Notes: generated by a model not told the origin, from the sequence alone. Counted from the stretch's first letter, positions 35,746 to 45,985 are shown. The stretch is 64,000 bases of DNA from Paraburkholderia panacisoli (GCF_008369935.1 NZ_VTUZ01000028.1:62001-126000), one strand, 5' to 3'. Made by a program: numbers and translations.

Positions 35746-36849
35746 AAGTAACCGGACATGCGTCACGCCGCGTAACGGACTGACGGATGACGAAACATGG
35801 ATCGGACCAAAGCCGGAATTCTCTGCAACGAGCGCAGAACTGCTCGAACACGCTGCTTAAGATGTCCGGGACCTTTGATAGCAAGCTTGCCGATCTTGTG
35901 ATGCTTGAGATAACCCCATACGAGTTCGTCCGGATTCAGGTCCGGCGAGTAAGCCGGCAGGAAGAACAGACAAAGGCGGTCATCCGATTCTGCGGCAAGC
36001 TTGCGGATCGCTTTGCAACGATGAACCGGATGACCATCGGCGATCAGGAAGACGGGAGCATCGGCGTTAAGTATCAGTCGCCTGACGAAGTCAACGTACA
36101 CCGGGATCTTGAAGCTGCCTTCAAAGCACATGAAACGGAGTTGGCCCCGCGGACTGATCGCCGAGATCAGGTTCACTTTGAAGCGCGCGCCGGTGGTTTC
36201 GACCACCGGTGTCTGACCGATCGGTGCCCAGGTCGTGCCGCTGTGGTAGTCCGAGCGCACCGTCGATTCGTCGACGAAGAAAATCTGAGCCCCACAGCGT
36301 TTGGCCTGCCTGACAATCGCCGGATATTCGTCCCGCATCCATGACTCGACCAGTTCTGGGTCGCGTTGGTAGGCGCGCGCCAGCGGCCGCTGGGGTGAAA
36401 GCCCGAGCTTCCTGAGCAGCCGACCGACCGATACCTCGGAGAGCCTGACGTTGAAACGTTCGCGAATCAACTCCCGCACCATGTCTCGCGTCCACAACGC
36501 AAACTCGAACTTCATTTGCATCGGATTCTTCGTTGTGACCGTCCGATAGACAAAGCGGATCGCTTCGGACGACAGCTTCATTGGCCGGCCCGGAATAGAC
36601 TTGGCTCGTAACGCTTCAATACCTCCTTCGCGCCACGCCGCCAACCACTCGTAAATACGCGGCCTCGAGAAGCCCAGCGTGCGAATCACGTCCTCTGGCG
36701 ACTCGCCAGCTTCGACTCGCTTGACCGCGCGGATCCGCATCTCTTCCAGCGTTGCATGTGAAAGCTGTCGGCCGTCGTCCTCGCGCATCGCGCCTCTCCC
36801 CAAGTCCCTTTAAGCTTAGACCATGGTGTCGATTTATGTTCGCTTACTT
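35746..36849. mobile_element. IS630-family insertion sequence
   Basis: Intact element with one transposase gene. Imperfect terminal inverted repeats AAGTAACCGGACAT (35746-35759) and ATGTTCGCTTACTT (36836-36849) match at 12 of 14 positions. IS630 elements insert at TA; the exact outer boundary by a base or two is uncertain. Adjacent genes lie on either side without obvious disruption. Confidence 0.75.
35763..36788 (-). CDS. IS630-family transposase
   Basis: A 341-residue DDE transposase that appears complete. The N-terminal HTH domains (ESPEDVIRTLGFSRPRIYEWL; LSEVSVGRLLRKLGLSPQRP) precede the catalytic domain: first Asp in FFVDESTVRSDY, second in FLIADGHPVH, and Glu in LPAYSPDLNPDELVW. ATG 36788 has GGGGAGAGG upstream. 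The end at 35763 lies just inside the left inverted repeat. Confidence 0.92.
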   Translation of the reverse strand: MREDDGRQLSHATLEEMRIRAVKRVEAGESPEDVIRTLGFSRPRIYEWLAAWREGGIEALRAKSIPGRPMKLSSEAIRFVYRTVTTKNPMQMKFEFALWTRDMVRELIRERFNVRLSEVSVGRLLRKLGLSPQRPLARAYQRDPELVESWMRDEYPAIVRQAKRCGAQIFFVDESTVRSDYHSGTTWAPIGQTPVVETTGARFKVNLISAISPRGQLRFMCFEGSFKIPVYVDFVRRLILNADAPVFLIADGHPVHRCKAIRKLAAESDDRLCLFFLPAYSPDLNPDELVWGYLKHHKIGKLAIKGPGHLKQRVRAVLRSLQRIPALVRSMFRHPSVRYAA

Positions 36850-36893
36850 ATGCACTGGTTAGTAAGTTTCCCGAAATTGTCGAGCTTCCGGTG

Positions 36894-37193
36894 TCACGAC
36901 GGCGCGAAAACGTCCGCGCCGCGATCCTCAAAATGTTTGAAGCTCCGGATAAATCGGTATAGATGTCCGCCGATCTCCAGCCGGTTTCGTCCAGCGTGGG
37001 TTTGCTCAAGGATCTCTTCGGCCTGGGTTGCGGCAATGTTCCCGTGATATCTCAGGCGGTCCTGATCTCTCCTGGCATCGCCAACGTACATGGCACAGAC
37101 GTCATTGCATTTCTGCATCATGATCACGCTTCCGCCACAGTTCAGGGACAGCTCGAGATATTCGGCCAACGTCAGAAGTGACTCAGTCGTCAT
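36894..37193 (-). CDS. Hypothetical protein
   Basis: A 99-residue protein beginning MTTESLLTLAEYLELSL, with AGGGGAA about eight bases before ATG 37193. It contains CGGSVIMMQKCNDVCAMYVGD with three cysteines, and a helical second half. No family is recognised. It lies next to the IS630 right end, but the ribosome binding site and the even composition argue for a real gene. Confidence 0.55.
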   Translation of the reverse strand: MTTESLLTLAEYLELSLNCGGSVIMMQKCNDVCAMYVGDARRDQDRLRYHGNIAATQAEEILEQTHAGRNRLEIGGHLYRFIRSFKHFEDRGADVFAPS

Positions 37194-37934
37194 GGCGATT
37201 CCCCTGAAAGCACGGCTCCCGGCATCGATCCACTGGGTGGTGGCATCGACGGGCCCCCACCGAGGATAGCGCCACGCATTTCCGGCACTTGCCTCCTCGC
37301 CTGATTCAAACAATCTACGCAGCGGACTGCGTTACGGTCACCGCGATCATGGACGGGACGGCGCGGGTTCACTACGCATGCGTCGCGAGGCGCTACGGGC
37401 CACCACATCGGTGGGCAGTCTGGCACGGTGAGTGCGAATCGTCAGAAAATTATCTTGCGACAAGCACCTGCCATGACGACCGGCATGTTTTCGATCGTAG
37501 TGCTTCTGGTCGGGGATGTCGATTCGTCGAGGACAGTGTTGTTGCCGGCGCGGCGTTCAACCGTTTTCATTCGCAGGATATCCGCCGTTTTGCAGGGCGA
37601 CGATGGATCCGGGCAGCGTGTCCGAAAGCGCGGCATCAACGCTACCGCAAATGCGCGCTTCGTCCTGCGTCTTCACGCTTATGCTGCATCGAATCAATTC
37701 CCTGGAGGACAGGCGAGACGCTTGCTCTTGGTCACCTATCATCCGGAGAATCGATCGATGTCGCGAGGAGGGCGCACCAGGACATCGTGTTTCGCACAAA
37801 GCTACTGTTGACGCTCGAACAGCATGGCGCGGACATTTGCCGGATGCCCATCGCTTCATTAGAGATTGATGCGTAGGGCGCAAGAAAAACTGGCCCGCAG
37901 GACGGGCCACACATCGGGATGCGACGCGCGCCGG
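37194..37934. other. Intergenic stretch
   Basis: Several overlapping frames occur on both strands, none with a recognisable motif or good ribosome binding site. Possibly decayed coding sequence. It ends at the cold-shock gene. Confidence 0.4.
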
Positions 37935-38138
37935 TCAGGCTGGCTTGATATTTGCGGCCTGCTTGCCCTTCGGTCCCATCTTCACATCGAAGCTTACTTT
38001 CTGGTTTTCCTGCAGCGACTTGAAGCCTTCAGTCTTGATTTCGGAAAAGTGGGCGAACAGGTCTTCGCCGCCGTCATCCGGGGTGATGAAGCCAAAGCCT
38101 TTCGCATCGTTGAACCATTTCACTGTGCCATTTGCCAT
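37935..38138 (-). CDS. Cold shock protein CspA family
   Basis: A 67-residue single cold-shock domain RNA chaperone, full length. RNP1 is KGFGFITP and RNP2 is DLFAHFSEI. MANGTVKWFND is the canonical start. ATG 38138 has AGGAA upstream. The long leader before it is typical of csp genes and may carry temperature-responsive structure. It is one of several stress-type small genes on this replicon. Confidence 0.96.
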   Translation of the reverse strand: MANGTVKWFNDAKGFGFITPDDGGEDLFAHFSEIKTEGFKSLQENQKVSFDVKMGPKGKQAANIKPA

Positions 38139-38670
38139 TTTTTATTCCTGTCGATGTTGAAACCTGCAATCGCGAGAATGCGGCATCGCATGCGGCGATC
38201 ACCCGCAAGGGACGACTTTTTACCACGCCGGGATGACACCTGCCAATCAGCAGGTCCACGGACAGCACAGGGTCCGGCTTTCAGAGACCCGGGCACGGTG
38301 CAGACATTCGTCGTTCTAACCCCTGACGGTGGCACCGTATGATTGCCGCGCGGCAATCGCGATCTACCCGGCAACCGGGAATCTGAGCGAAGCCTGCAGG
38401 CTGCGCCGCGAAGACTGATTCTGAAACGGAACAGGGAAGGCGCTTGAGAAGAGTCGCAGAAACATCGACGCATTGCGGCTTCCTCCCTCGCCAGCGAAAG
38501 CCTGATCTCCGTCACTATTCTGGTGCGGTCCCGTCCCGCACATTCCCGCGACGAGCAAACTATGGCGCGTGAGCTGCCCCAACCAGTTTTGCAGTGCCAG
38601 CCCGGAAACTGTGGGGGCCATGTTACCCTTGGTCGACGCTAACACCAGCCAAGCCAAGCCGCGCGCGAGG
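38139..38670. other. csp leader and intergenic stretch
   Basis: No gene is supported. It contains the cspA-family leader and a perfect 18-base palindrome GATTGCCGCGCGGCAATC at 38341-38358, which could be an operator or a hairpin. Confidence 0.4.
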
Positions 38671-39021
38671 ATGAACGATACATTCGAGTTTTCTCAGGAT
38701 TTCAAGCCGTTCCCCGAAGACCTGCCGAGAAAGAACTGGCAGACAAAGTCGCTCGATTGCGCCATGGCCGATTACTGGGTGGCAAGTGATGGACTTGTCG
38801 CGCGTCGACAGTTTCTGAGTGACGGTTACTTTGCCAGCAACACAGCCTCCTTCACGGCTTATTTGTTCCACTTCCGCAAAGGCGTGAGACTCGACCTGAA
38901 AGTGGTTGTCGCTCACGGTCGCATCCTGGAGCTTCGGCGAGAGCGCGAACCCGAAGCGGGGGAAGCGGTGGATGAGTGGACTATCCCCGTGCCGGGTCCC
39001 GACGCTGAACGTCGCAAGTGA
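38671..39021 (+). CDS. Hypothetical protein
   Basis: A 116-residue protein reading MNDTFEFSQDFKPFPEDLP, then WQTKSLDCAMADYWVASDGLVARRQF, a beta-rich middle (FTAYLFHFRKGVRLDLKVVVAHGRIL) and an acidic tail. The even amino-acid composition supports coding. The start is uncertain: ATG 38671 has GAGG touching it, and ATG 38620 is an alternative. No family is recognised. Confidence 0.5.
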   Translation: MNDTFEFSQDFKPFPEDLPRKNWQTKSLDCAMADYWVASDGLVARRQFLSDGYFASNTASFTAYLFHFRKGVRLDLKVVVAHGRILELRREREPEAGEAVDEWTIPVPGPDAERRK

Positions 39022-39705
39022 CGCGAGCCGGATCGCAGACGACTGGATAAAAGACTGGTAGCGGTTCTGTGCACGTGGAGCCTATCCAAAGGCCACGATC
39101 TGCGATAACGACCACCGCGGCGCTTCGCCCCGGCGTTGGCTCTTGTTTAAGTCGCGTCGGCTGCCGGGTGGTCGGCGCGTTTTCGCAGGCGAACTCTACG
39201 TTCACCAACGCGATGGGCACGATTGGCAGGCGAAGATCCGGTCAACAGGGCGGCGCTCTCTGTCGAGTGTCGTATCAGGCGCCAGGCCGAGCGGCGCGTC
39301 CTGGCCGAAATCTTGCGTTGGAGAGTCCTTGGCGAACGTTCGCGCCTCGCCTCCCAGGCAACACTGGCCGCCCGCCTGGGGCGGGGCCAGCGAACATAGC
39401 GGTGAGGAGCGGCTCTAGTCACGCACTCCGGTCAGACAATTTTCTCCAAACCGGTCAGTCAGCCAAATCCAGATTTTGCAAACTGGAGTGCCACTAAGTG
39501 GCCATTGGCGACCTCACCCAATCGGCCATGACCGGACGTTGGAGAGCATGATCTGGATCGTCAACAATCATCCGCTGATAAGCCGCTAGCGGTCCGGCAG
39601 GCTGCGCCGGATTTTCCGGTCGAACGCTGCCTGTGGAAAGAAACAACGTCAATGAGTCGACATGACGTGAGGTGCTCGGGGCATAGCCGCGACGAGCACT
39701 GTTGA
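39022..39705. other. Intergenic stretch
   Basis: No convincing gene. The frames present are short and overlap on opposite strands. Confidence 0.4.
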
Positions 39706-41619
39706 TCAGGGTGTCCAGCGATAAATGATGACGCTGGTCCCATTATAGTTATCCTTCGTGATCACGTACTCCCCGGTCGACCGCCGATACGATCTAAGGC
39801 CGTACATCGAATCCACGTCATTGCCGACGTACACGGTGTTGGGATTGCTGTTGATCAACGTGGTGTCCAGGCTGCCTGTGGTCAGATTGAAGGCATCGAT
39901 GTTGGGCACGGTGTGTACATAGCCGACAAAGAGATAGTTGCCGGCCGCCGTGATCGACTTGGGATTGGCGCCGGTGAGGTTGATCACCGGATTGGGAACG
40001 GTCGTGTTGCCTGCGAGCCAGCCGTGATACACCTCGATCCGCGTTCCGATCGACGTCCAGTCCGTGCTCCCGACGATTCCCTGTGCCAGGATCATCGTGT
40101 CGCTTTCCGGCAGGTAGATGATCCGCGTCAATGGCATGATCGTGCCCGGAATGGGCGTGGCAATTCCTGCTCCCCAACTCGGCTGACCGTTGGCATCAAA
40201 GCCGGTCAGCGGATAGTGCCAGATGGCATTCGTCTTGTCCAAACCGGCCCAGACTTCCCCTTTGCTGTCGAGGCAGAATCCGTCCCTGACCGGTGCTGTC
40301 GTATTGAACGCCGTACCTGGAAGCGTGGCGTCCGGTATTGCGATGTAGCCATTCGCCGCATTGAAGTGGAAGAAGTAGAAGGTATCGGGATTCTGGCCCG
40401 ACGCCACGAGGATCCGGTTGGCGCCGACGTTGGCAAGTTGACCGAAGTGCTCATCCCGTGAGTGATCGTTGATGTTGATGCGAGGATCGGATGGATAGTC
40501 GATCGGATCGACAGTGTTCGCTAAGAAGGTTCCCCCCGCAGTGCCGCTGTAGATGTTGGTGCCGCCATAGAAGTACGTGCCGTCAGTACCCGGGTCCGGA
40601 GCGGCGACCCCCTCGAAGTTGAGAGACTGAAGCTTCCATTGCAGGTGGCCAAAACTGTCGTAGGAGTGAATATCGGTGCCGCCGTCGCGGCCGAGGTCCC
40701 AGCTTCCGCCCCACGGGTTGTTGAGCACATAGAGGTTGCCTGCGGTGTCCTTGCCGATACCAGTGACGCGGGTGAAGCGCTTGTCTCCAACCTGTCCTTT
40801 GATTCCGGTCGTGGTGTCGAGATATCCCCCCTGAACGCCAAATGTACTGACCAGAAATGGAATGCCCAAAATGTTATAGGACTTGATGTTCATGTCGGGG
40901 CCCTCGTCGCCGATCATGAGGCACCCGGTCGACGAATCGAAATACAGCGAGGACGGTCGAGAGGCGACAGACATCTGGATCGTGTTCACGAGCACGCCGG
41001 CCGGATTGAACTCGAGGATCGCCCCCGTACTTTTCTGCGCAACCCAGATGATTCCTGCGCTGTCTACTGCGAGTGCGCCAGGGCCTGAGACGGCGATATC
41101 CTGCCGCCAGACGCCGTCCGTGGTGTAGACGCGGACGCGATTTCCAGGAAAGTCGCTGGCATACAGGAGCGAGCCCGACGTCGCGAGTCCTGTGATTACA
41201 TCAGCCCGCTGCTCAGTCGTAGTCGCGCTGACCGAGATGAGAAGATTGCGAGTATGGCTGGCTCGGTCGTACCGCCCCACCGTGCCGCTGCCGTATGTGG
41301 CATTGAATTGCAAGGCAGCGAAGATTGAAGTTGCATTACCCGTAATGGCGCTGCCCTGAAACTCGCCGTGACCTCCTAAGGACCCCAGGCTTTGGCCGTT
41401 CTGGTATATCGCGATACCACCCTCGTTTTCGTCCCACATGGAAGCCGTGTAGATGACACCCTCGGGCGCTATCCACATGGAGCGCGCAACGCTACCCACG
41501 CGGTTAGCGTTGGTCCCAAATGTGTTCGCCACCCAGTCGGTGGTGTACTGTCCCTGGCACTCCGGCGCAATCATAGCGATCAGCAGTGCGGCGAGGAACG
41601 TGGCACAGATGCGTTTCAT
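39706..41619 (-). CDS. Secreted NHL-like beta-propeller protein
   Basis: A 637-residue exported protein with a clear signal peptide (FLAALLIAMIAPECQG). Repeated propeller blades follow, recognisable as GLATSGSLLYASDFPGNRVRVY, GALAVDSAGIIWVAQKSTGAILEFNPAG and GIGKDTAGNLYVLNNP (NHL/SMP-30-like pattern). No enzyme signature stands out. Low-charge, Asn/Thr/Gly-rich composition fits a periplasmic or extracellular binding or structural protein. It is monocistronic, with no obvious partner nearby. Confidence 0.7.
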   Translation of the reverse strand: MKRICATFLAALLIAMIAPECQGQYTTDWVANTFGTNANRVGSVARSMWIAPEGVIYTASMWDENEGGIAIYQNGQSLGSLGGHGEFQGSAITGNATSIFAALQFNATYGSGTVGRYDRASHTRNLLISVSATTTEQRADVITGLATSGSLLYASDFPGNRVRVYTTDGVWRQDIAVSGPGALAVDSAGIIWVAQKSTGAILEFNPAGVLVNTIQMSVASRPSSLYFDSSTGCLMIGDEGPDMNIKSYNILGIPFLVSTFGVQGGYLDTTTGIKGQVGDKRFTRVTGIGKDTAGNLYVLNNPWGGSWDLGRDGGTDIHSYDSFGHLQWKLQSLNFEGVAAPDPGTDGTYFYGGTNIYSGTAGGTFLANTVDPIDYPSDPRININDHSRDEHFGQLANVGANRILVASGQNPDTFYFFHFNAANGYIAIPDATLPGTAFNTTAPVRDGFCLDSKGEVWAGLDKTNAIWHYPLTGFDANGQPSWGAGIATPIPGTIMPLTRIIYLPESDTMILAQGIVGSTDWTSIGTRIEVYHGWLAGNTTVPNPVINLTGANPKSITAAGNYLFVGYVHTVPNIDAFNLTTGSLDTTLINSNPNTVYVGNDVDSMYGLRSYRRSTGEYVITKDNYNGTSVIIYRWTP

Positions 41620-42193
41620 GATCGTGAAGTGTGCCCTCCTGTGGCACCTGAATTGGAGATTGCGGTTTGACTCGTGCTCACAGCGTTGACTACCTGGTGG
41701 GATTTGCAGGGGGACCGACTGATGGTTTCTGTGATTGCCTTCCTTGCCGTGCTGGTACGCGCGCTATGGGCTGGAAGATTCTTTGATCGGGAAGGGGGGC
41801 GTCTTCGAAGCGTGCCCGGCGCCGCTCGCCTGTTCGGCGAGCGACGTTTCGCAGGAAACTGTCCTTGTCCACTCGCCGCTCCAGCAAGTGTCGCGTCTGT
41901 CCAACTCAACGCTGCGTTCGAGCGGTATAACGGCGTGGCGCGGAAAAGGTTGAGCTGTTCGCGTCTCCAGTACAGGCAAACGACGCTGGACACCAGCCCG
42001 AGCAGCGCTGTCAGCCGGTCCACGAGGTGGATGAGCGTTCAAGTGCCAACTGGCGGTTCGGAGTGGCAAACGTGGCCGCGCGAGCGCGGTGACTTCTCGG
42101 GAGGCGATGGTGCGGTTGGGGATGACCCGTTTCGGTGGACGGTTACGTAGTTGAATTTTGAGCGGATAGGTTACCTCCGTTTGAAGCGGTGCT
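41620..42193. other. Intergenic stretch before IS debris
   Basis: Long mutually overlapping frames with no recognisable protein. It ends at the first copy of an imperfect palindromic repeat. It may contain fragments from earlier insertions. Confidence 0.35.
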
Positions 42194-42266
42194 GCGAGTT
42201 GTCCACGGCCGGTCGGCGGGTCGTCTGTCACGACCACGACGCCGGCCGGCGGTGGACAACTCGCAT
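42194..42266. repeat. 73-bp imperfect palindromic repeat, copy A
   Basis: The outer arms TGCGAGTTGTCCAC (42194-42207) and GTGGACAACTCGCA (42253-42266) are perfectly complementary, and the interior is also largely self-complementary and GC-rich. Its reverse complement is clearly similar (estimated about 80 percent) to copy B at 42637-42712. Confidence 0.7.
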
Positions 42267-42280
42267 GTGGATGAGCTCGG

Positions 42281-42562
42281 TTTTTGCGCCGCATGCAGCT
42301 GTTCGTAAATAACCGGCGAGCGATAGCCGAGCCCGCTGTGAAGGCGAAGCGGGTTGTACCACGCCTCCAGGAAGTGGAAGATCTCGCGCCGTGCCTGTTC
42401 ATGCGTGGCGAAGTGCGAGCGCGCCAGCAGCTCGCATTCAAGGCTGGCGAAAAAACTTTCGCACATGGCGTTGTCGAAACAGTCGCCAACGCTGCCCATG
42501 GACGGACGCACACCGGCCTCGCGGCAGCGTCGCCCGAATGCGATCGAGGTGTATTGGCATCC
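42281..42562 (-). pseudogene. IS3-family transposase OrfB, C-terminal fragment
   Basis: The minus strand reads GCQYTSIAFGRRCREAG, then RPSMGSVGDCFDNAMCESFF and LEAWYNPLRLHSGLGYRSP, the C-terminal third of an IS3-family OrfB including the catalytic-Glu region (NAMCESFF). The upstream part with the first two Asp residues is gone. The fragment is bracketed by the palindromic repeats A and B. Confidence 0.88.
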
Positions 42563-42636
42563 TTGGACGCCCTTCTAAATGTCAAGGTGGTTTGTCATTT
42601 TTCTGAACGCAAAGCGGAGCGCTTCAGGGGGCCGGT

Positions 42637-42712
42637 CGCGGGTTGCCCACCGCCAGCCGGCGCCGTGGTCGTAACGGGCGACCGCGCCGGCCCAGCCGTG
42701 GACAATCCCGCG
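42637..42712. repeat. 76-bp imperfect palindromic repeat, copy B
   Basis: The arms CGCGGGTTGCCCAC and GTGGACAATCCCGCG are near complementary. The whole unit is an inverted, diverged copy of repeat A. Together A and B flank the IS3 fragment in opposite orientation. Confidence 0.65.
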
Positions 42713-42728
42713 ACCCCCAACACACGTT

Positions 42729-43847
42729 TCAGATCACAAACGCCTGTCTGTCGTCTGGAACAGGCCGCTTCCAGGGAACCTGGACCTGACCGATCTGACG
42801 GTTGTGCTTGCGGATGACATAGTAGACTTCGCGAGCGATATAGCGCTTGAGGCAGCGGATGGCTTCGAGCTTTGAGTGGCCCTCGCTGACCCGCCGTTCA
42901 ACATACGCCTTTGTGCGCGGGTCAGTTCGCAGCCGGCCGACGGCGATGATGTGCAACGCACTGTTGGCAGCACGATCGCCGCCGCGATTCAGGCGATGCC
43001 GGGTGACCTTTCCCGACGATGCGGGTACGGGACTGGCTCCGCACAGGGCGGCAAAGCCCGCCTCCGACTGTAGCCGGTCGCTGTTGTCTCCCGCCGTCAG
43101 CAGCAGCTGCGCTGCCGACTCGTATCCGATGGAATTGCGGGAGACCAGGTCGGGCGCGAGTTCGTCAACCAGGGCCGCAATCATCACGTCCAGATCGGCA
43201 ATCTCATCGTGCAGTTCCAGATAGCGACGCCCGAGCGATTTGAGCGTGATCCGATACGCAGAGGTAAGGTTTCGATAATCAGAGAGATCCGGACGCCACG
43301 CTGCCAGCGTGCGGATCAGCTGCATGCGCGTCATCGTGCGTAGCGATTCGCGCAGTTCGTCGGGCGCGCAGACAACGGTGTTGTGGATCAGTTGCAGGGC
43401 AACGCGGCGAGCTGCAACCGCTGTCTTGCGACAAACCTTCAGCACGCGCAGTGACTCAATCATGCCATCACGGGTCCTGGGTGTGACCGTGCGGATGCCC
43501 GCGAAGGCAGCATGGGCGGCATTTTCGGCGTCCAGCGTATCGTCCTTTCCGCGTTTGCGCCGGTCGCTCCTGTCTGGCGCGGTCACTTCCAGCACCGTGA
43601 CTTCAGCGTGCTGCAGGTAGCGCAGCAGGCCTGCGCCATACGTTCCGGTACACTCCACACCGACGCGGAGCAGTTCACCGAATGAGCGCATCCAGATCAG
43701 CATCTGCCTGTAGCCGTGCCGGGTGGTCGCAAAGCACTCGCTGCCCAGTACGCGGTCATGTTCGTCAACGACGGCTGCCATGTGCAGGTCCTTGTGGGTA
43801 TCGACGCCACCCACGATGCCGGGGTGACCAGCAGTTTCTTCCTTCAT
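42729..43847 (-). CDS. IS110-family transposase
   Basis: A 372-residue DEDD transposase, apparently complete. The N-terminal RuvC-like domain starts IVGGVDTHKDLHMAAVVD (first Asp), with VGVECTGTYG and the D-rich DDTLDAENAAHAA segment. The C-terminal Tnp_IS116/IS902 domain has GYESAAQLLLTAGDN and FAALCGASPVPASSGK. ATG 43847 has GGAG eight bases upstream and is preferred over an in-frame start 14 codons earlier. IS110 elements have no classical inverted repeats, so the boundaries are not defined here. Confidence 0.9.
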   Translation of the reverse strand: MKEETAGHPGIVGGVDTHKDLHMAAVVDEHDRVLGSECFATTRHGYRQMLIWMRSFGELLRVGVECTGTYGAGLLRYLQHAEVTVLEVTAPDRSDRRKRGKDDTLDAENAAHAAFAGIRTVTPRTRDGMIESLRVLKVCRKTAVAARRVALQLIHNTVVCAPDELRESLRTMTRMQLIRTLAAWRPDLSDYRNLTSAYRITLKSLGRRYLELHDEIADLDVMIAALVDELAPDLVSRNSIGYESAAQLLLTAGDNSDRLQSEAGFAALCGASPVPASSGKVTRHRLNRGGDRAANSALHIIAVGRLRTDPRTKAYVERRVSEGHSKLEAIRCLKRYIAREVYYVIRKHNRQIGQVQVPWKRPVPDDRQAFVI

Positions 43848-44143
43848 CGAAGTTCTCCGGTGCTTGACAGTGGATAAGCGCGATTTCACCGGGACCGGAT
43901 ACCTGGACAGGACAGTAAAGCGACAGCGGGTCAGGCCCTTCTTGGGTCACATGCAGCGGCGAGGTGAAACCTCGCCGTTCGGTGTTCCCGGCCGGCCGAC
44001 GGGTCCAGGGAAGGACAACAGATAAGGTCGATCGGAGTGTGGGTCAGGCCGTCGGGAACACTTCGCGGCACCAGACCTTCCGGCAACCCGACCACTGCCG
44101 TGACCGGGCAGGCCGTGGAGAAACTGGTACCTACATTATTACT

Positions 44144-44665
44144 CAGGCCCTTCTGAGCGATATGCTGGATTTCAATCGTACCAGGCTGGGTTTGGGGATC
44201 GGTATCTCGCCCACTGATGTCGACCTCGAGAAATTGTTTGCCGACGAGCTTGATCAGTTGCGCGCAGCGCACCCGGACCGTCGTGTCGATCTCGACGCAA
44301 AAGGAGACTGTCGAGGCGTTTGGGACGGCCGCCGTCTGCAGCAGTTGCTCGGAAACCTGGTGTTGAATGCGATCAAATACGGAGCGCCGGACGCACCAGT
44401 GACAGTAGTCATGACCGGCGACGAGCAGAACGTTCGTTTCGAGGTGAGGAACCGGGGGCCGGCCATCGATCAAATGACTCTGCAGCGAATCTTCGATCCG
44501 CTTCAGCGGGGGCTGAATCTTGAAGACTCATGTAACGTCGACGGCAATCTGGGGCTCGGACTCTACATCGCGCGCGAGATTTCCAGGGCCCATGGAGGCG
44601 AGATCGACGCGTGGTCCAACGAGGGAGAAACGGTGTTCATGGTACGTTTGCCCCGTATTCACTAG
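44144..44665 (+). pseudogene. Histidine kinase C-terminal fragment
   Basis: From about 44144 the frame reads the end of a DHp domain (QALLSDMLDFNRTRLG) and a HATPase domain with N-box LLGNLVLNAIKYGAPD, a G1-like region (RNRGPAIDQ) and G2 GNLGLGLYIAREISRAHGG. The phosphoacceptor His helix and all sensory domains are missing. An IS110 element lies just upstream, so insertion or recombination probably removed the 5' part. The 233-codon open frame upstream of 44144 does not resemble a kinase. Confidence 0.8.
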
Positions 44666-45031
44666 AGGTCGTGGCAGGTCCACCGATCGGCAGTCGGCGT
44701 GCCTTTGCGTGAGAGCTCAACAGGTTATCGAGCCCGCAAATGCATCAACGATGCAACTTCAATTGCGCGTTTTTAACCCCTGCTCGTCACTTCTACGAAC
44801 TGCATGGCTTCGTGGTACTCACTTGCCCAGCGAGCGTCGCTTCGTGGCTCGCCGGGCGCTCCCGAGACCATCGCTCGGATCCAGGCATAAATCGTTGACA
44901 GCGGATTATCGGCCAGTTCGCTTGGATGTCCATTGTCGAGAAGTCCGGCTGTCCGCTCAGGGTGGCGGCTACGGACAATCGCGGACAGAGGTTCGCTATA
45001 ATTTCTCGCTTCCCCAGCCATAACATCAAAA
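44666..45031. other. Intergenic stretch
   Basis: No gene is supported; only short overlapping frames occur. Confidence 0.4.
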
Positions 45032-45490
45032 ATGTCCTTCAGGCAAAGCAAGTCTCGCGGCAGCCATGCCCGCAAGCCTCTGACGAAAACGCTTCTGTTG
45101 CCGATGGACCGGTCCTCTGCCAGTCAACGTTCACTATTGTGTCATCTGGCTCTGGTTGCATGCCGTGACGGTCACGGCAATAGCCACCTGATCAACGAGC
45201 TCATGCATGCGGTGTACCTGAGCTGGTACCTGCAGCGCGCCGGTTATGGAAATCTGCCGGCCGAGCAGTTCAAGATCGCCGAATATGCTGTTGAGAACAC
45301 GCTGGCGCACGCGCATGAGACCAGTGAATGGCGACTTGCGTCTGATGTCATCAGTGATTTCGAAACTCTGCTTTCGCTCTATGACGCCCAGCTCGCAAGC
45401 GCGCGACTGCATGAGGTCCTGGAAGCCGAGCGACAGCTGAGGTGTTTTCTGACTGGGAAGAGCGACTCTCCGATTTCGATGTCGCCTTAG
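45032..45490 (+). CDS. Hypothetical helical protein of a Burkholderiales small-protein family
   Basis: A 152-residue protein. A basic N-terminal tail (KSRGSHARKPLTKTLLLPMD) precedes a helical body with HLALVACRDGHGNSHLINELMHAVYLSWYLQRAGYG and LHEVLEAERQL. I recall similar small proteins in Burkholderia, sometimes labelled Fis-family regulators, but no Fis HTH is visible here. The start at 45032 has a weak ribosome binding site, and an internal start is possible. Function unknown. Confidence 0.55.
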   Translation: MSFRQSKSRGSHARKPLTKTLLLPMDRSSASQRSLLCHLALVACRDGHGNSHLINELMHAVYLSWYLQRAGYGNLPAEQFKIAEYAVENTLAHAHETSEWRLASDVISDFETLLSLYDAQLASARLHEVLEAERQLRCFLTGKSDSPISMSP

Positions 45491-45985
45491 TCGAGGTTCT
45501 GGTGAGTCGTTTTCTGTGCGGAAATATAGATAGGAATCCTGATGCTTACACAATCCTAATTGTCACTCACAACCTGTCGAGGTCGGTCTTAAATGTCCGG
45601 GTTTCAACTGAACTTGCCCACCCATATCGCACGTTTTGACCTGAAAAACGACAGCCCGGGCGGGTCTTGTCGCAAAAATCCGAAGGGGTTGACAGCTGGA
45701 GCTATGCACCCTTTCAGGCGACTTTGCACCACGCGCCACACTGGGGTCGGCGTGCGATCATCCAACGCCGACGGCCGGGAGGAGGGCAGGGATGCAGCCG
45801 CACTCCTGGGCTCCATCGTCCGCCCTCGCTGGCGTGTCTGGCGTGTAAAGTCGGAGCTCAACAGTTGTCGTCAGGCGTAATGGCAATCGATGCGATCGTC
45901 GCGGACAGGCCCGCGCGGCAGTGATTGAGCGAAGGTGCATCGATCGGGTAGGGTGGCGCCATCACAACCACAAAGGGGAATGGCA
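45491..45985. other. Intergenic stretch upstream of the HU gene
   Basis: No supported gene. AGGGGA at about 45975 is the ribosome binding site of the HU gene. A TATAGATAG-like AT-rich patch near 45525 is the only sequence standing out. Confidence 0.4.

Noticed and set aside
41764..42585. 273-codon minus-strand frame near the IS3 fragment
   Set aside because: It is in a different frame from the recognisable transposase fragment and composed of repeat-derived low-complexity sequence.
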